A stretch of 64,000 bases of DNA, from contig PNJQ01000007.1 of NCBI GenBank assembly GCA_013821985.1, positions 1 through 64,000 on the forward strand, given 5' to 3'. This DNA is from Opitutus sp. GTDB taxonomy: Bacteria; Verrucomicrobiota; Verrucomicrobiia; Opitutales; Opitutaceae. Below, one piece after another: positions 37,928-47,919 of this stretch (its first letter is position 1; every line of letters begins with the position of its first letter). The notes beneath the pieces are model-generated. The model worked only from the letters and a program-made list of their open reading frames with translations. It did not search any database and was not told the DNA's origin. Both the position numbers and the translations under genes were made by a program.

Positions 37928-38289
37928 GTTCGGGCGGGTTGAGTTGAAGGGTTTGATGGCGCGAACATAACCAGCGGCATCGTCGCGCGAAATCGGGCGT
38001 GCTGGGTGAAGCCGCATCGGAAGGTCTCCGCGCCGAGGGTGGCGGACGCCGGCAGGAGCCGATTCGCGGCCGGCGGGGCGGTGTCGGTGGCGGGGCGGCG
38101 CGGCCGGTTGCGCCGCGTATCCGCCGCCGGGAGTGCCTGCGCTTCACGCTCGCGCGCAGCGTCGGCTGCGCCCGAATGCGTCGCTCGTGGCGACCGAATT
38201 TTCCGGGCCGGATATTTTCGGCACCGGCCCGGCGCTTCCGGAAATTCGGGTCGGACTGCGCCCCATGCCATTCCCCCGGCCGCACCCCA

Positions 38290-38324
38290 TTGGCGGGTGA
38301 ATCTTCCCGCGTTATAGTCGCGGG
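38290..38324 (+). promoter_or_regulatory. Putative sigma70-like promoter with overlapping palindrome
   Basis: TTGGCG-N16-TTATAG with CCCGCG-TTATAGT-CGCGGG perfect inverted repeat around the -10. Confidence 0.35.
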
Positions 38325-38432
38325 CTGCTCGGCGCCGCCGTTCGGGCAGGTCGTTGTGTTTGATTTTTTTCCGCGATGTCTCCCACCCATTTCCAACTTC
38401 CCGATCCCGACCCGTAGCATCGCCCCGTGCGA

Positions 38433-38463
38433 AGCGCTCCGTTCCACGCGGAGCGTTTTTTTC
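38433..38463 (+). terminator. Rho-independent-type terminator upstream of glycosyltransferase gene
   Basis: CGCTCCG ttccacg CGGAGCG TTTTTTT, about 60 bp before the 38523 ATG. Confidence 0.6.
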
Positions 38464-38522
38464 GGCGCGCGCCTGCCCGCGGCGCGCCGGCCCGACTTCG
38501 CCCGGCCGCGTCCCACCCACGA

Positions 38523-39839
38523 ATGAACCCACCTCCCATGTCTGTCCCACCATCGAATCTGATCTCCACCGCCCGTCACCCCACTTACCCCACCTCCCTC
38601 CCGTCCTTCCGCGCCGCGCCCGCGCCGCGTTCACCCGGCTCCGCTCCGGTGCCGGCGGAAAATGCTCCGCTCATCGCCTTCTGCCACCTCGGCTGGGACG
38701 GTGTGTGGCAGCGTCCGCAACAATTTCTCTCCCGGCTCGCCGCGACGCACCCGGTGCTGTTTGTCGAGTGCCACTGCAGTCCCGTCGCGCACAGCACGCT
38801 GCGCGGTTACACGCCGGCGGGTCATCCGAATGTCACCGTCCTGCAGATGCTTTTGCCTGCGGCGCGGTGGAGCGATGGAGCGTTCATCGATGCGGAGCGC
38901 CGGCGCCTGTTGGAAACCTTTCGCCGCGGCGACCTCGGGCGCTTCGATCACCCGATCCTGTGGTTCAACGACCCGATGGCCGTAACCGCCTTCGCCGGCC
39001 ACTGCGGCGAGCGCGCCATCGTTTACGATTGCATGGATGAGCTGGCGCAGTTTCGCGGTGCGCCGCCGCAACTCGCGGTGCGCGAACTCGAGCTGATCCG
39101 CCGCGCCGACGTCGTGTTTTGCGGGGGCCGCCGCATGCGCGAAAAACGACTGCCGCATAATCGCAACACGCACTTCTACGGCACCGGCGTCGATCTTGCG
39201 CATTTTGGGACGGCCCGCTCCTCGGAACTTCCCGTCGATCCACAAATCGCCGCGTTGCCCGGCAAAGTGCTCGGCTACTTCGGCGTGATCGATGAGCGGA
39301 TCGATTACCTTCTGCTCGCGCAGCTCGCCGCCGCGCTGCCGGAGTGCTCGATCGCAATGGTGGGTCCGCACGCGAAGGTCGATCCGGCGGATTTCCCGCG
39401 CGCGAAAAACCTGCACTGGATCGGCCGGCGTGATTACGCGGACCTGCCGGCCATCACGAAAGGCTGGGCCGTGTGCCTGATGCCCTTCGCGCTGAACGAA
39501 GCGACCGAATACATCAATCCGACCAAGGCGCTCGAATACATGGCGACGGGCCGCCCCGTCGTCTCCACCGCAATCAACGAGGTGAAGTCGAACTTCGCCG
39601 GCGTGTCGCGCGTCGCGTCGTCTCATGCGGAATTCATCCGGCAATGCCGCGAGGAGTGTCGCCGGCCGAGCCGCCTGCGCATCCGCCGCGGGCTGGCGCT
39701 GTGCGCGCAAAACACCTGGGACGCGATCGCCGCTCGCATGGACGAGCACCTCATCGCGGCGGTCCACGCGCGCGAGCAGAACGTGGAAACCGTCGTCGCA
39801 CAGGCCTCCGCCGTGGGGGAAAGGCGCCACCATGTTTGA
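38523..39839 (+). CDS. Glycosyltransferase, GT-B fold
   Basis: IAFCHLGWDGVWQRPQQFLSRLAATHPVLFVE...IVYDCMDELAQF...ADVVFCGGRRM...ALEYMATGRPVVSTAINEV. Confidence 0.85.
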   Translation: MNPPPMSVPPSNLISTARHPTYPTSLPSFRAAPAPRSPGSAPVPAENAPLIAFCHLGWDGVWQRPQQFLSRLAATHPVLFVECHCSPVAHSTLRGYTPAGHPNVTVLQMLLPAARWSDGAFIDAERRRLLETFRRGDLGRFDHPILWFNDPMAVTAFAGHCGERAIVYDCMDELAQFRGAPPQLAVRELELIRRADVVFCGGRRMREKRLPHNRNTHFYGTGVDLAHFGTARSSELPVDPQIAALPGKVLGYFGVIDERIDYLLLAQLAAALPECSIAMVGPHAKVDPADFPRAKNLHWIGRRDYADLPAITKGWAVCLMPFALNEATEYINPTKALEYMATGRPVVSTAINEVKSNFAGVSRVASSHAEFIRQCREECRRPSRLRIRRGLALCAQNTWDAIAARMDEHLIAAVHAREQNVETVVAQASAVGERRHHV

Positions 39840-40956
39840 TTACCTTATCGTCGGCGCGGGCTTCGCGGGCAGCGTGCTCGCGGAGCGCCTCGCGCGCGGC
39901 CTCAACAAAAAAGTCCTGATCTGCGACCGGCGAAATCACATCGGAGGCAACGCCTACGACTGTCACGACGCCGCGGGGATTCTCATTCACCGCTACGGTC
40001 CGCACATTTTCCACACGAATTCCTGGGACATCTTCAGCTACCTGAGTCGGTTCACCGAATGGCGCCAATACCAGCATCGCGTCCGCGCGTGCGTGGATGG
40101 CCGGCTCCTGCCGATCCCGATCAATCTCGATACGGTCAACGAGCTCTACGGCCTTCAGCTCGATCCGCAGGGGATGAAGGAATACCTCGCGTCCGTCGCG
40201 GAAAAGAAATCCGAGATCCTCACTTCCGAGGATGTCGTCATCTCGACGGTCGGCCGCGACCTCTATGAGAAATTCTTCCGCCACTACACGCGCAAGCAGT
40301 GGGCGCTCGATCCTTCCGAACTCGACGCGCAGGTCACCGCGCGCGTGCCAGTGCGGTTCAACCGCGACGACCGCTACTTCACGGACAAATACCAGGCGAT
40401 GCCCGCGCGCGGGTTCACGCATATGTTCGGCAACATGCTCGACCACCCGAACATCAAGGTCCTGCTGAACTGCGATTATCGCGAGATCGCCGATGACGTT
40501 GCTTACGGCTCGTTAATTTTTACCGGCCCCGTCGATCAATACTTCGACTATTGCTACGGCGAACTCCCGTATCGCTGCCTCGAGTTCAAACACGAGACGC
40601 ATCACAAGCCGGTTTTTCAATCCGCGCCGGTCGTCAATTACCCGAACGAATACGCCTACACGCGCTGCACGGAGTTCAAGTATCTCACGGGGCAGGAACA
40701 CGCGGCGACGAGCATCGTTTACGAATTCCCCTGCGCGGAGGGCGATCCGTATTACCCGATCCCGCGGCCCGACAACGCCGCCCTCAACAAGAAATATCAG
40801 GCGCTCGCCGAGGACACGCCAAACGTCCACTTCGTCGGCCGGCTCGCGACGTATCGCTACTACAACATGGACCAAGTCGTCGGCCAGGCGCTCACGCTGT
40901 TCTCGAAGATCAGCGGCGCGACCCGCACGCAAGCGACCGAGGCAGCGCTGGCATGA
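39832..40956 (+). CDS. glf: UDP-galactopyranose mutase
   Basis: MFDYLIVGAGFAGSVLAERLARGLNKKVLICDRRNHIGGNAYD...GPHIFHTNSWDIFSYLSRFTEW...FTGPVDQYFDYCYGELPYRCLEF...GRLATYRYYNMDQVV. Confidence 0.97.
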   Translation: MFDYLIVGAGFAGSVLAERLARGLNKKVLICDRRNHIGGNAYDCHDAAGILIHRYGPHIFHTNSWDIFSYLSRFTEWRQYQHRVRACVDGRLLPIPINLDTVNELYGLQLDPQGMKEYLASVAEKKSEILTSEDVVISTVGRDLYEKFFRHYTRKQWALDPSELDAQVTARVPVRFNRDDRYFTDKYQAMPARGFTHMFGNMLDHPNIKVLLNCDYREIADDVAYGSLIFTGPVDQYFDYCYGELPYRCLEFKHETHHKPVFQSAPVVNYPNEYAYTRCTEFKYLTGQEHAATSIVYEFPCAEGDPYYPIPRPDNAALNKKYQALAEDTPNVHFVGRLATYRYYNMDQVVGQALTLFSKISGATRTQATEAALA

Positions 40957-41113
40957 GCGGAATTCCTCTAGTCGGTTCCAAGGTGGTCGCCGCTGTCCAC
41001 AGGGGCGACGCGTGCGCCGCGTTCATGGCGCCGCTGGGGACAGCGACGCCCACCTGCGCCGCCGTGCGCAATGCCCGCGCCCGGCTTCCGTCTTCCGTCC
41101 CCCGTCCTCGGTA

Positions 41114-43954
41114 ATGGACCTCCGCTCACCCATTCCGCGTCCCGAATACCCGCGCCCTGACCGCCAGCGCGGGCTGGTCGAGGGCATTGACTGGTTGAAT
41201 CTCAACGGGCCGTGGCAATTTCGCTTCGATGCCCAGCGCGCGGGCGTGGACGAGGAATGGTTCGCCGTGGACGGACCGGACTGGCGCGACCAGATCATCG
41301 TGCCGTTTTGCTGGGAATCGCTCGCGGCGTGGGGCGAGGGCGACGCGGCGGGCAATGACAACTACTACGCCACGCGCGTGTTCCTCGATCCCGTCGCGGT
41401 GACGCGGGAGAACTATCGCGCGGCGCCGCGCTATGAGGTCGGCTGGTATCGGCGGAGCTTCGTCATTCCGACCACGCCCGTCTGGCAAAACCGCCGTCTG
41501 ATTCTCACAATCGGCGCCGCCGATTTTTTCACGACGCTGTGGTGCAACGGCGTGCTCGTCGGCGAACGCGAGGGCGGCTACGTGCCGCTCGAGTTCGATC
41601 TCACCGACGCGCTCGCGCAAACCGATCCGGCGCGCGCGCTCATCGTTATCCGCGTGGAGGATCCGATGGACAACTCGGAGCAGCCCGTCGGCAAGCAATG
41701 GGGCTGGTATATGCCGACGAGCGGAATCTGGCAGACGGTCTTCGTCGAACCTCGGCCGGCAGTGACGATCGATCATTTTCGCGCCGTGCCGAACATCGAC
41801 ACCGCGAGCGTCCAGTTCGAGGTGCATTGCTGCAACACCGGCGCGAGCACAACGCTTACCGCGGAAATCATTCCGCCCGACGCGCCACGCTTCAAGATCA
41901 CGCTTCCGATCGCAGACGGCGTGGGGCAGGGGGCGGCGGAGCTCGCGCCGCTCACCCTCTGGGACCCGGCTGCGCCCAAACTCTACCGGGTCATTTTTCG
42001 CCTCAAGCACGGCGGCCTCGAAGACGTGGTGCGCGGCTACTTCGGCATGCGCAAGATTCACAGCGCGCCCGTGCCGGGCGGGGATGACAAGTCGCCCGCG
42101 ATCCTGCATCTCAACAATCAGCCGATCTACCTGCGCGGCGCGCTTTATCAGTCGTATTTTCCCGACGGCATCTACACCCCCCGCGATGCGCAGACGTATC
42201 GCGACGACGTGGCGTTCGCGCGCGAGAGCGGCTTCGATTTTCTGCGTGTCCACATCAAGCTCGACGACCCGCTCCTGCTCTATCACGCCGACACCGTCGG
42301 CATGCTGCTGATGCAGGACATCCCGAATTTCGGCGAAGGCGGCGACACGCCGACTGGCCGCCGTCGCTTCGAGGAGATGCTGATCGAGGGCATGCAGCGC
42401 GACTTTAACCACCCATCGATCATCGCGTGGTGCATTTTCAACGAGACGTGGGGCTTTGGCGGCCAGAATGAGTTGATGAAATTCATCGCGCCTGCGCTCA
42501 GCCAGAAACTCACGCGCGCGGAGATGCAGGAGAAGATTGCGAACTCCGAGTCATTCCAATGGGTCCACAAAGTCTGGCAACTCGCCAAGGCCCTCGATCC
42601 CACGCGGCTGATCGAGGACATGAGCGTCGTGGCCTGGGAGCACCTCGCGGCCTACGGACACGTCGATACCGACATCAATTCCTGGCACTTCTACATCGAC
42701 AACTACGAGAAGGCGAAGGCGCACATCGAAAACGTCGTGGCGCAAAGCTACCGCGGCTCCGCGTTCAACTATGTCGAGGGTTACCAGCAGAAGAACGCGC
42801 CGCTGATCAATTCCGAGTATGGCGGCTCGGGCGCACTCGATGGCGATCGCGACATTTCGTGGACGTTCAAGTTTCTCACCAACGAACTCCGCCGCCACGG
42901 CGCACTCTCGGCCTACATCTTCACCCAGCTCACGGACGTCGAATGGGAATACAACGGCCTGCTCAACTACGACCGCACGCGGAAGCAGCTCGGCTATCCC
43001 GCGACGTTCATCAACCAGGGCGACGTGCTCCCGATCAATGCGCCGCCGATGGCCGAAGTCAGCCCGGGCGCGGAGATTCGCATCGACGTGTCCTCGTCCC
43101 ACTTCTCGCGTCGTCCGCGCGAAGGCGTGACGTTGCACTGGCAATACGGCGGTTTTGACACGCTCGGCACGGCGCACGGTGAACTCGCGCGCGGCTGGGC
43201 GCCGATTCCCTTCCCGCAGTATCGCGTCGAGCCGGCGCAGTCGATTCGGCTCATCGCACCCGACCAGCCGATGCTCTGCACGCTCTGGGTGGCGGCGATC
43301 ACGCGCGAAGGCGAGACGGTCGCGACGAACTTCGTGCAGCATTTTGTTACGACCGGACCGTTGCCCGAGCGCGAGGAGCGGGGCCGCACGCTCGTGCTGC
43401 GGCGCCATGCCGACCGGTGGGACGCGGCCGAATGGTCGCAGGCGCTCTCCACCCGCGAGCAGGCGGCAAAAACCTGTCGCGTCGGCGGACGCGGACACGG
43501 CTTTTTCGAATGGAATTTCGACGACCGCGAACTGCAGCGACTCGCGTCCGCACGACGCCTGCGCGTGCTCTGCGAGGCCTCGGCGTGTCGCGAAGATTTC
43601 CCGCAGACCGACAGCCACGTTTATTCGACGAGCTTCGAGTTGAGCCTCAACGGACTGCCGTTGCACCGCGCGCTCTTGCCGAATCACCCGCACGACGCGC
43701 GCGGCGGCCTGAGTTTTCTCAACGACGTGCAGGGCGCCTATGGTTACCTCGTCAATGTCGCGCTCGAGGATGAATCGCTGCGGCGCGTGGCGGAGCTGGC
43801 CAAGACCGAGGGCCGCCTGCGCTTTCGCTGCGCGGTGCCGGAAGCGGCGGCCGCGCGGGGCGGGCTCACGATCTACGGCTACAATTCCGGACGCTACCCG
43901 CTGTGTCCGACATTGATCGTCGAATGGGAACAGGACGAACGGCGCCGTGCATGA
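41114..43954 (+). CDS. Glycoside hydrolase family 2 (beta-galactosidase-like)
   Basis: LNGPWQFRFD; SGIWQTVFVEP; IIAWCIFNETWGFGG acid/base; LINSEYGGSG nucleophile region. Confidence 0.92.
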   Translation: MDLRSPIPRPEYPRPDRQRGLVEGIDWLNLNGPWQFRFDAQRAGVDEEWFAVDGPDWRDQIIVPFCWESLAAWGEGDAAGNDNYYATRVFLDPVAVTRENYRAAPRYEVGWYRRSFVIPTTPVWQNRRLILTIGAADFFTTLWCNGVLVGEREGGYVPLEFDLTDALAQTDPARALIVIRVEDPMDNSEQPVGKQWGWYMPTSGIWQTVFVEPRPAVTIDHFRAVPNIDTASVQFEVHCCNTGASTTLTAEIIPPDAPRFKITLPIADGVGQGAAELAPLTLWDPAAPKLYRVIFRLKHGGLEDVVRGYFGMRKIHSAPVPGGDDKSPAILHLNNQPIYLRGALYQSYFPDGIYTPRDAQTYRDDVAFARESGFDFLRVHIKLDDPLLLYHADTVGMLLMQDIPNFGEGGDTPTGRRRFEEMLIEGMQRDFNHPSIIAWCIFNETWGFGGQNELMKFIAPALSQKLTRAEMQEKIANSESFQWVHKVWQLAKALDPTRLIEDMSVVAWEHLAAYGHVDTDINSWHFYIDNYEKAKAHIENVVAQSYRGSAFNYVEGYQQKNAPLINSEYGGSGALDGDRDISWTFKFLTNELRRHGALSAYIFTQLTDVEWEYNGLLNYDRTRKQLGYPATFINQGDVLPINAPPMAEVSPGAEIRIDVSSSHFSRRPREGVTLHWQYGGFDTLGTAHGELARGWAPIPFPQYRVEPAQSIRLIAPDQPMLCTLWVAAITREGETVATNFVQHFVTTGPLPEREERGRTLVLRRHADRWDAAEWSQALSTREQAAKTCRVGGRGHGFFEWNFDDRELQRLASARRLRVLCEASACREDFPQTDSHVYSTSFELSLNGLPLHRALLPNHPHDARGGLSFLNDVQGAYGYLVNVALEDESLRRVAELAKTEGRLRFRCAVPEAAAARGGLTIYGYNSGRYPLCPTLIVEWEQDERRRA

Positions 43955-44864
43955 GGTGATCATCATCGGAGCCGGACCCGCGGGGTTGAACGCCGCGCTG
44001 ATCCTCGGCCGCTGCCAGCGCGATGTGCTCGTGCTCGACTCCGGCAAGCCTCGTAACGCCGCCTCGCGCGCGCTGCACGGCTTCCTCACGCGCGACGGCG
44101 CGCCGCCGATGGACCTGCGGAAGTGGGGCCGCGATGAGATCGCGCGTTACCCGAGCGTGAAATTTCGCGACCTGCCTGTCACGGGCGTCGAGCGGAGCGA
44201 CGGCGGCTTCGAATTGAAGCTGTCCGACAACTCCACTGAACGCGCGCGGCTGCTGCTGCTCGCCACCGGCCGGGTGGATGTCGTGCCGGAAGTCGCGGGC
44301 TTTACGGAATTCTACGGACGCGGCGTGTATCATTGTCCGTATTGCGACGGGTGGGAGCATCGCGACCAGCCGCTGGTGGTTTACGGCCGGAACGATTCTG
44401 CGGCGTCGCTCGCGCTCGGGCTGCTGACGTGGAGCCGGGACGTGACCGTTTGTGCCGATAGTCGGCCGGACTGGAACGCAGAGCGGCAAGTCGAACTCGA
44501 GCGCAACGGCATTGCGGTGGTCGAGAACCAGGTGCGTGCCGCCGAAGGGCACGAACGACTCCAGCGGTTGACTTTCGCGGACCGCGACGCGCTCGCGTGC
44601 TCGGCCGTATTTTTTTGTTCAGATTGCCTGCAACGCTCGACTTTGCCCGAGCGGCTCGGCTGCGAATTCGATGACGACGGCAACGTCCGCTGCCAGCAGA
44701 TGGCGGCGACGAACGTTCCTGGCCTTTTCGTCGCCGGCAATGTGCGCGGCGGCATCCACCTCGCGATCATGGCTGCGGCGGAAGGCGCCGAGGCGGGCAT
44801 CGCAATGAACGAAGCGCTCCTCGACGCCGAACTCGCCGCGGCGAACTCGCCCGCCGCGACCTGA
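43947..44864 (+). CDS. FAD-dependent thioredoxin-reductase-like oxidoreductase
   Basis: EVIIIGAGPAGLNAALILGRCQRDVLVLDSG; YHCPYCDGWEHRDQPLVVYG; GLFVAGNVRGG. Confidence 0.9.
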   Translation: MHEVIIIGAGPAGLNAALILGRCQRDVLVLDSGKPRNAASRALHGFLTRDGAPPMDLRKWGRDEIARYPSVKFRDLPVTGVERSDGGFELKLSDNSTERARLLLLATGRVDVVPEVAGFTEFYGRGVYHCPYCDGWEHRDQPLVVYGRNDSAASLALGLLTWSRDVTVCADSRPDWNAERQVELERNGIAVVENQVRAAEGHERLQRLTFADRDALACSAVFFCSDCLQRSTLPERLGCEFDDDGNVRCQQMAATNVPGLFVAGNVRGGIHLAIMAAAEGAEAGIAMNEALLDAELAAANSPAAT

Positions 44865-44886
44865 CCGGAAGCGCTATCGCGAGTTT

Positions 44887-44938
44887 TAGGAGCCCGCTTG
44901 CAGGCGATTGTGCGCGGTCGCCTGCGAGCAGGCTCCTA
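44887..44938. repeat. REP-like imperfect inverted repeat
   Basis: TAGGAGCCCGCTTGCAGGCGA ... TCGCCTGCGAGCAGGCTCCTA, 21-bp arms with two mismatches. Confidence 0.8.
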
Positions 44939-44986
44939 CAGGAATTCACTGCAACGCGCGCGAAGCGATGGCTGCGGCGATACGCT

Positions 44987-45577
44987 TCACGCCGCCGTGA
45001 CATTGATGCGGGTCAAACGCGCGGAATCGCGGGACAGTTCGAGCGTGCTGACGGAGGCAAGCGACACCTCGAAACGCTGCCAGTCATCGAGCGGCGCGCC
45101 GCTGAAATAAAGCAGCGCCGCACGGATCGGTTCCGCGTGCGACACGACGATGACCGATTGGTTGGGCAACTCGTCCCGCCAATCGAGCAGCGCGCCGACG
45201 AAGCGCGCCTGCACGGCGAGCATCGTCTCGCCGTTCGGCGCGCGCGTGCCGCTGCGGAAACGGTTAAAGCGTGCGAAGCACTCGTCCGCTGCCAGTTCCG
45301 CCGGCGTGCGGCCCGTCCAATCGCCAAGTTCCATTTCCGTGAACCCGTCCACGACGTCGATCCCGAGTCCTTTGTCGCGCGCCAGCGGCGCCGCGGTTTC
45401 CCGCGCGCGCTCGAGTGGACTGCTGAAAATGCGCGAAATCGCTGCCCGTTCGAACAAGGCCACGAGTCGTTCCGCCTGCGCGCGCCCGCGGTCGCTGAGG
45501 TGAACGCCGGGCGTTCGGCCGGCGAGCACATCGGTGCCGATCTTCTCGGCGTGACGCACGAGGTGAAAAGTCGTCAT
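44987..45577 (-). CDS. Histidine phosphatase (phosphoglycerate-mutase-like)
   Basis: TTFHLVRHAEK; SSPLERARETAAPLA; VIVVSHAEPIRAAL. Confidence 0.9.
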   Translation of the reverse strand: MTTFHLVRHAEKIGTDVLAGRTPGVHLSDRGRAQAERLVALFERAAISRIFSSPLERARETAAPLARDKGLGIDVVDGFTEMELGDWTGRTPAELAADECFARFNRFRSGTRAPNGETMLAVQARFVGALLDWRDELPNQSVIVVSHAEPIRAALLYFSGAPLDDWQRFEVSLASVSTLELSRDSARLTRINVTAA

Positions 45578-45595
45578 GGCCCGTTGCCGTGGGGT

Positions 45596-45620
45596 GGGCG
45601 GGCAGGTCCCTCGGCCCGCC
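45596..45620. repeat. Dispersed hairpin repeat copy 1
   Basis: GGTGGGCGGGCAGGTCCCTCGGCCCGCC; near-identical to 55864-55890. Confidence 0.7.
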
Positions 45621-45704
45621 GGGGCTGCCGCCGCGGATCAGACGCGCAGCGGGACCAACCTTCGCCGAGGCTTCGGCTGGCAGGCCAGCGCGTCCACCTG
45701 GGTT

Positions 45705-46913
45705 TCACGGGTGAATGGAGAGCGAAGGAGCGACGGCGCCGTCGGTCTCGACCGTGGTTTCCCCCGCGGGCGCGGGAGGAGTTGCGGCGCTCGCCGGCTC
45801 CTCGCCGCGGATGAACGCGGCGGTGCGCTCGCGCGCGTCGTGGTCGGTGAACTGTTCCGGCGGCGACTTCATGAAGTAGCTCGACGGCCCGGTCAGTGGG
45901 CCGGCGATGCCGCGGTCGAGGGCGAGCTTGATGCAGCGCACGGCGTCGATCACGACGCCCGCGGAGTTGGGCGAGTCCCACACTTCCAGCTTCACCTCGC
46001 ACTTCAGTGGCACGTTGCCGAACGTCGTTCCGTTCATGTGGATGTAGCACCACTTTTGGTCGGCGAGCCACGGCACGAAATCGCTCGGGCCGACGTGCAC
46101 GTCGTCGGCTTTCATCGGCGTGCCGAGCTGGCTGGTGACGGCGTTGGTCTTGGAAATCTTTTTCGAGTCGAGCCGCTCGCGTTCGAGCATGTTCAGAAAA
46201 TCCGTGTTGCCGCCGAAGTTGAGCTGGTAGGTGCGGTCGAGCCGCACGCCGCGTTCGCGGAAAAGATTCACAAGTGCGCGATGCGTGATCGTCGCGCCGA
46301 CCTGCGATTTGATGTCGTCGCCGATGATCGGCAGGCCGCGGTCGCGGAAGCGCTGCTGCCAATACGGCTGCGAGGCGATGAACACCGGGATGCAATTCAC
46401 GAAGCCGCAACCGGCTTCGAGTGCCTGCTCGACATACCACTTCGTCGCCATCTCGGAGCCGACGGGCAGGTAGGAAACGACGACGTCAGTTTCGGTGCGG
46501 CGGAGGATGTTGATGATGTCGTCGGTCGGGCCGGGTGCCTTGTCGATTTTCAGGCTGAGGTATTTGCCGAGGCCGTCGTGCGTCATGCCGCGATGCACCG
46601 GGACGCCGAGGCGCGGGACGTCGGCGAAGCGATAGGTGTTGTTCGGCGCGGCGTAGATCGCCTCACCGAGATCGAGGCCGACTTTGTGGCGGTCGATGTC
46701 GAAGGCCGCGGTGAACTCGATGTCGCGCACGTGATAGCCGCCGAGCGACACGTTCATGAGTCCCGGCACGGTGTCGGTGTCGCGCGCGTCACGGTAGAAG
46801 TGAACGCCTTGGACAAGCGAGGAGGCGCAGTTGCCCACGCCGATGAGCGCGACGCGGACTTTGCGGGTGGAGCGGCGGTGATCGTGACGCGGAGGAGCGG
46901 GTGGACGGGACAT
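45705..46913 (-). CDS. Inositol-3-phosphate synthase (myo-inositol-1-phosphate synthase family)
   Basis: [78 protein letters not shown]. Confidence 0.93.
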   Translation of the reverse strand: MSRPPAPPRHDHRRSTRKVRVALIGVGNCASSLVQGVHFYRDARDTDTVPGLMNVSLGGYHVRDIEFTAAFDIDRHKVGLDLGEAIYAAPNNTYRFADVPRLGVPVHRGMTHDGLGKYLSLKIDKAPGPTDDIINILRRTETDVVVSYLPVGSEMATKWYVEQALEAGCGFVNCIPVFIASQPYWQQRFRDRGLPIIGDDIKSQVGATITHRALVNLFRERGVRLDRTYQLNFGGNTDFLNMLERERLDSKKISKTNAVTSQLGTPMKADDVHVGPSDFVPWLADQKWCYIHMNGTTFGNVPLKCEVKLEVWDSPNSAGVVIDAVRCIKLALDRGIAGPLTGPSSYFMKSPPEQFTDHDARERTAAFIRGEEPASAATPPAPAGETTVETDGAVAPSLSIHP

Positions 46914-46933
46914 GGCTTTCGTGGGTTGAGTTT

Positions 46934-47875
46934 TCAGTCAGTGAACACGAGCGGGGCGTCGCGCTCGCTGGCGACGGAGGCTCTGGCCGGCGCGTAACGG
47001 CGCACCATGCGCGCGCAGAACTCCGCGTATTCCTCGAGGAATTGCGGCGGACTCGTGTGATGCGGTTCGATTCCGCGGTGCTCGGGCGTGAAACAAAACG
47101 TCACGGTCACATCGAACTCGGCGAGCGCTTCCATTTGCCGGTCGAACCAGGCGTCGGCGTTCGGTCGGAAGCTGTCCGCCCAACTCAGGCCGGTGCGGAG
47201 ATGGCGCACGCCGAGCTCGCGCAAGCGGCGCACGCCTTCATCGAGGCGCGGGTCCTCGAAATGAAACCACTGACAGATGCCCAGCTCGGGCGTGAAGCGG
47301 TGAAATTGTCCGTAAGCGGGCTTCTCGGTGCCGTCCTCGCGCACGAGCCCCATGTAGAAATGGCGGTAGTAGGACGAGCCTTCCGCTTCCTTGTGGCGGG
47401 TGGTTGCCGGCCACGCCTTCGGCAAATCGAACAGGCTATACCAATGCACGCGCGGCACGCGGCCGCCGAGCAACTCGGCCGTGCGCTCGAGGCCGAACAC
47501 CTGCACTTCCTCGGCACCGAATGTTGAGATGCCGACCTCGGAAACCCACACCGGGAGATCCGTCACCGCTTCGATCTCGGCGATCTTGGCGGGCCACTCG
47601 TTGAGCTGCCAGTGGTTCCAATCGAGGGGGAATCCGTGCACGGCGACGACGTTCAGGCGCTCCAGGACACCGAAGCGTTGCATGCGCTGGATAAACAGTG
47701 GGTCGATCGGCGAGATGCCGCCGAGCACGCGCATCAGCGCGGGGTTTTCCGCGGCGACGGCCTCGGCGGCGAGATTCACCATCGCGGCGAATTGACGCCA
47801 TTCCGGGTCGTGCTCGGCGAACGCCCAGTGCGACTTGTTGTTCGGTTCGTTCCAAAACATCACGGCTTCGATCAT
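46934..47875 (-). CDS. Glycosidase-like TIM barrel (clan GH-A motifs) in circularly permuted order
   Basis: N-terminus [17 protein letters not shown] (acid/base strand beta4), [12 protein letters not shown] (nucleophile strand beta7), C-terminal half [23 protein letters not shown]...[16 protein letters not shown]...[18 protein letters not shown] (beta1-beta3). Confidence 0.8.
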   Translation of the reverse strand: MIEAVMFWNEPNNKSHWAFAEHDPEWRQFAAMVNLAAEAVAAENPALMRVLGGISPIDPLFIQRMQRFGVLERLNVVAVHGFPLDWNHWQLNEWPAKIAEIEAVTDLPVWVSEVGISTFGAEEVQVFGLERTAELLGGRVPRVHWYSLFDLPKAWPATTRHKEAEGSSYYRHFYMGLVREDGTEKPAYGQFHRFTPELGICQWFHFEDPRLDEGVRRLRELGVRHLRTGLSWADSFRPNADAWFDRQMEALAEFDVTVTFCFTPEHRGIEPHHTSPPQFLEEYAEFCARMVRRYAPARASVASERDAPLVFTD

Positions 47876-47919
47876 AGCATGGAGGGAAGTTGCGCCGGTC
47901 TCCGTCCGGCAGGTTTGGC

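Noticed and set aside
37590-38634. Long overlapping minus-strand ORFs over the DUF326-like gene and GT leader
   Set aside because: Arg/Pro-rich off-frame translations; only the Cys-rich 37577-37927 frame is credible.
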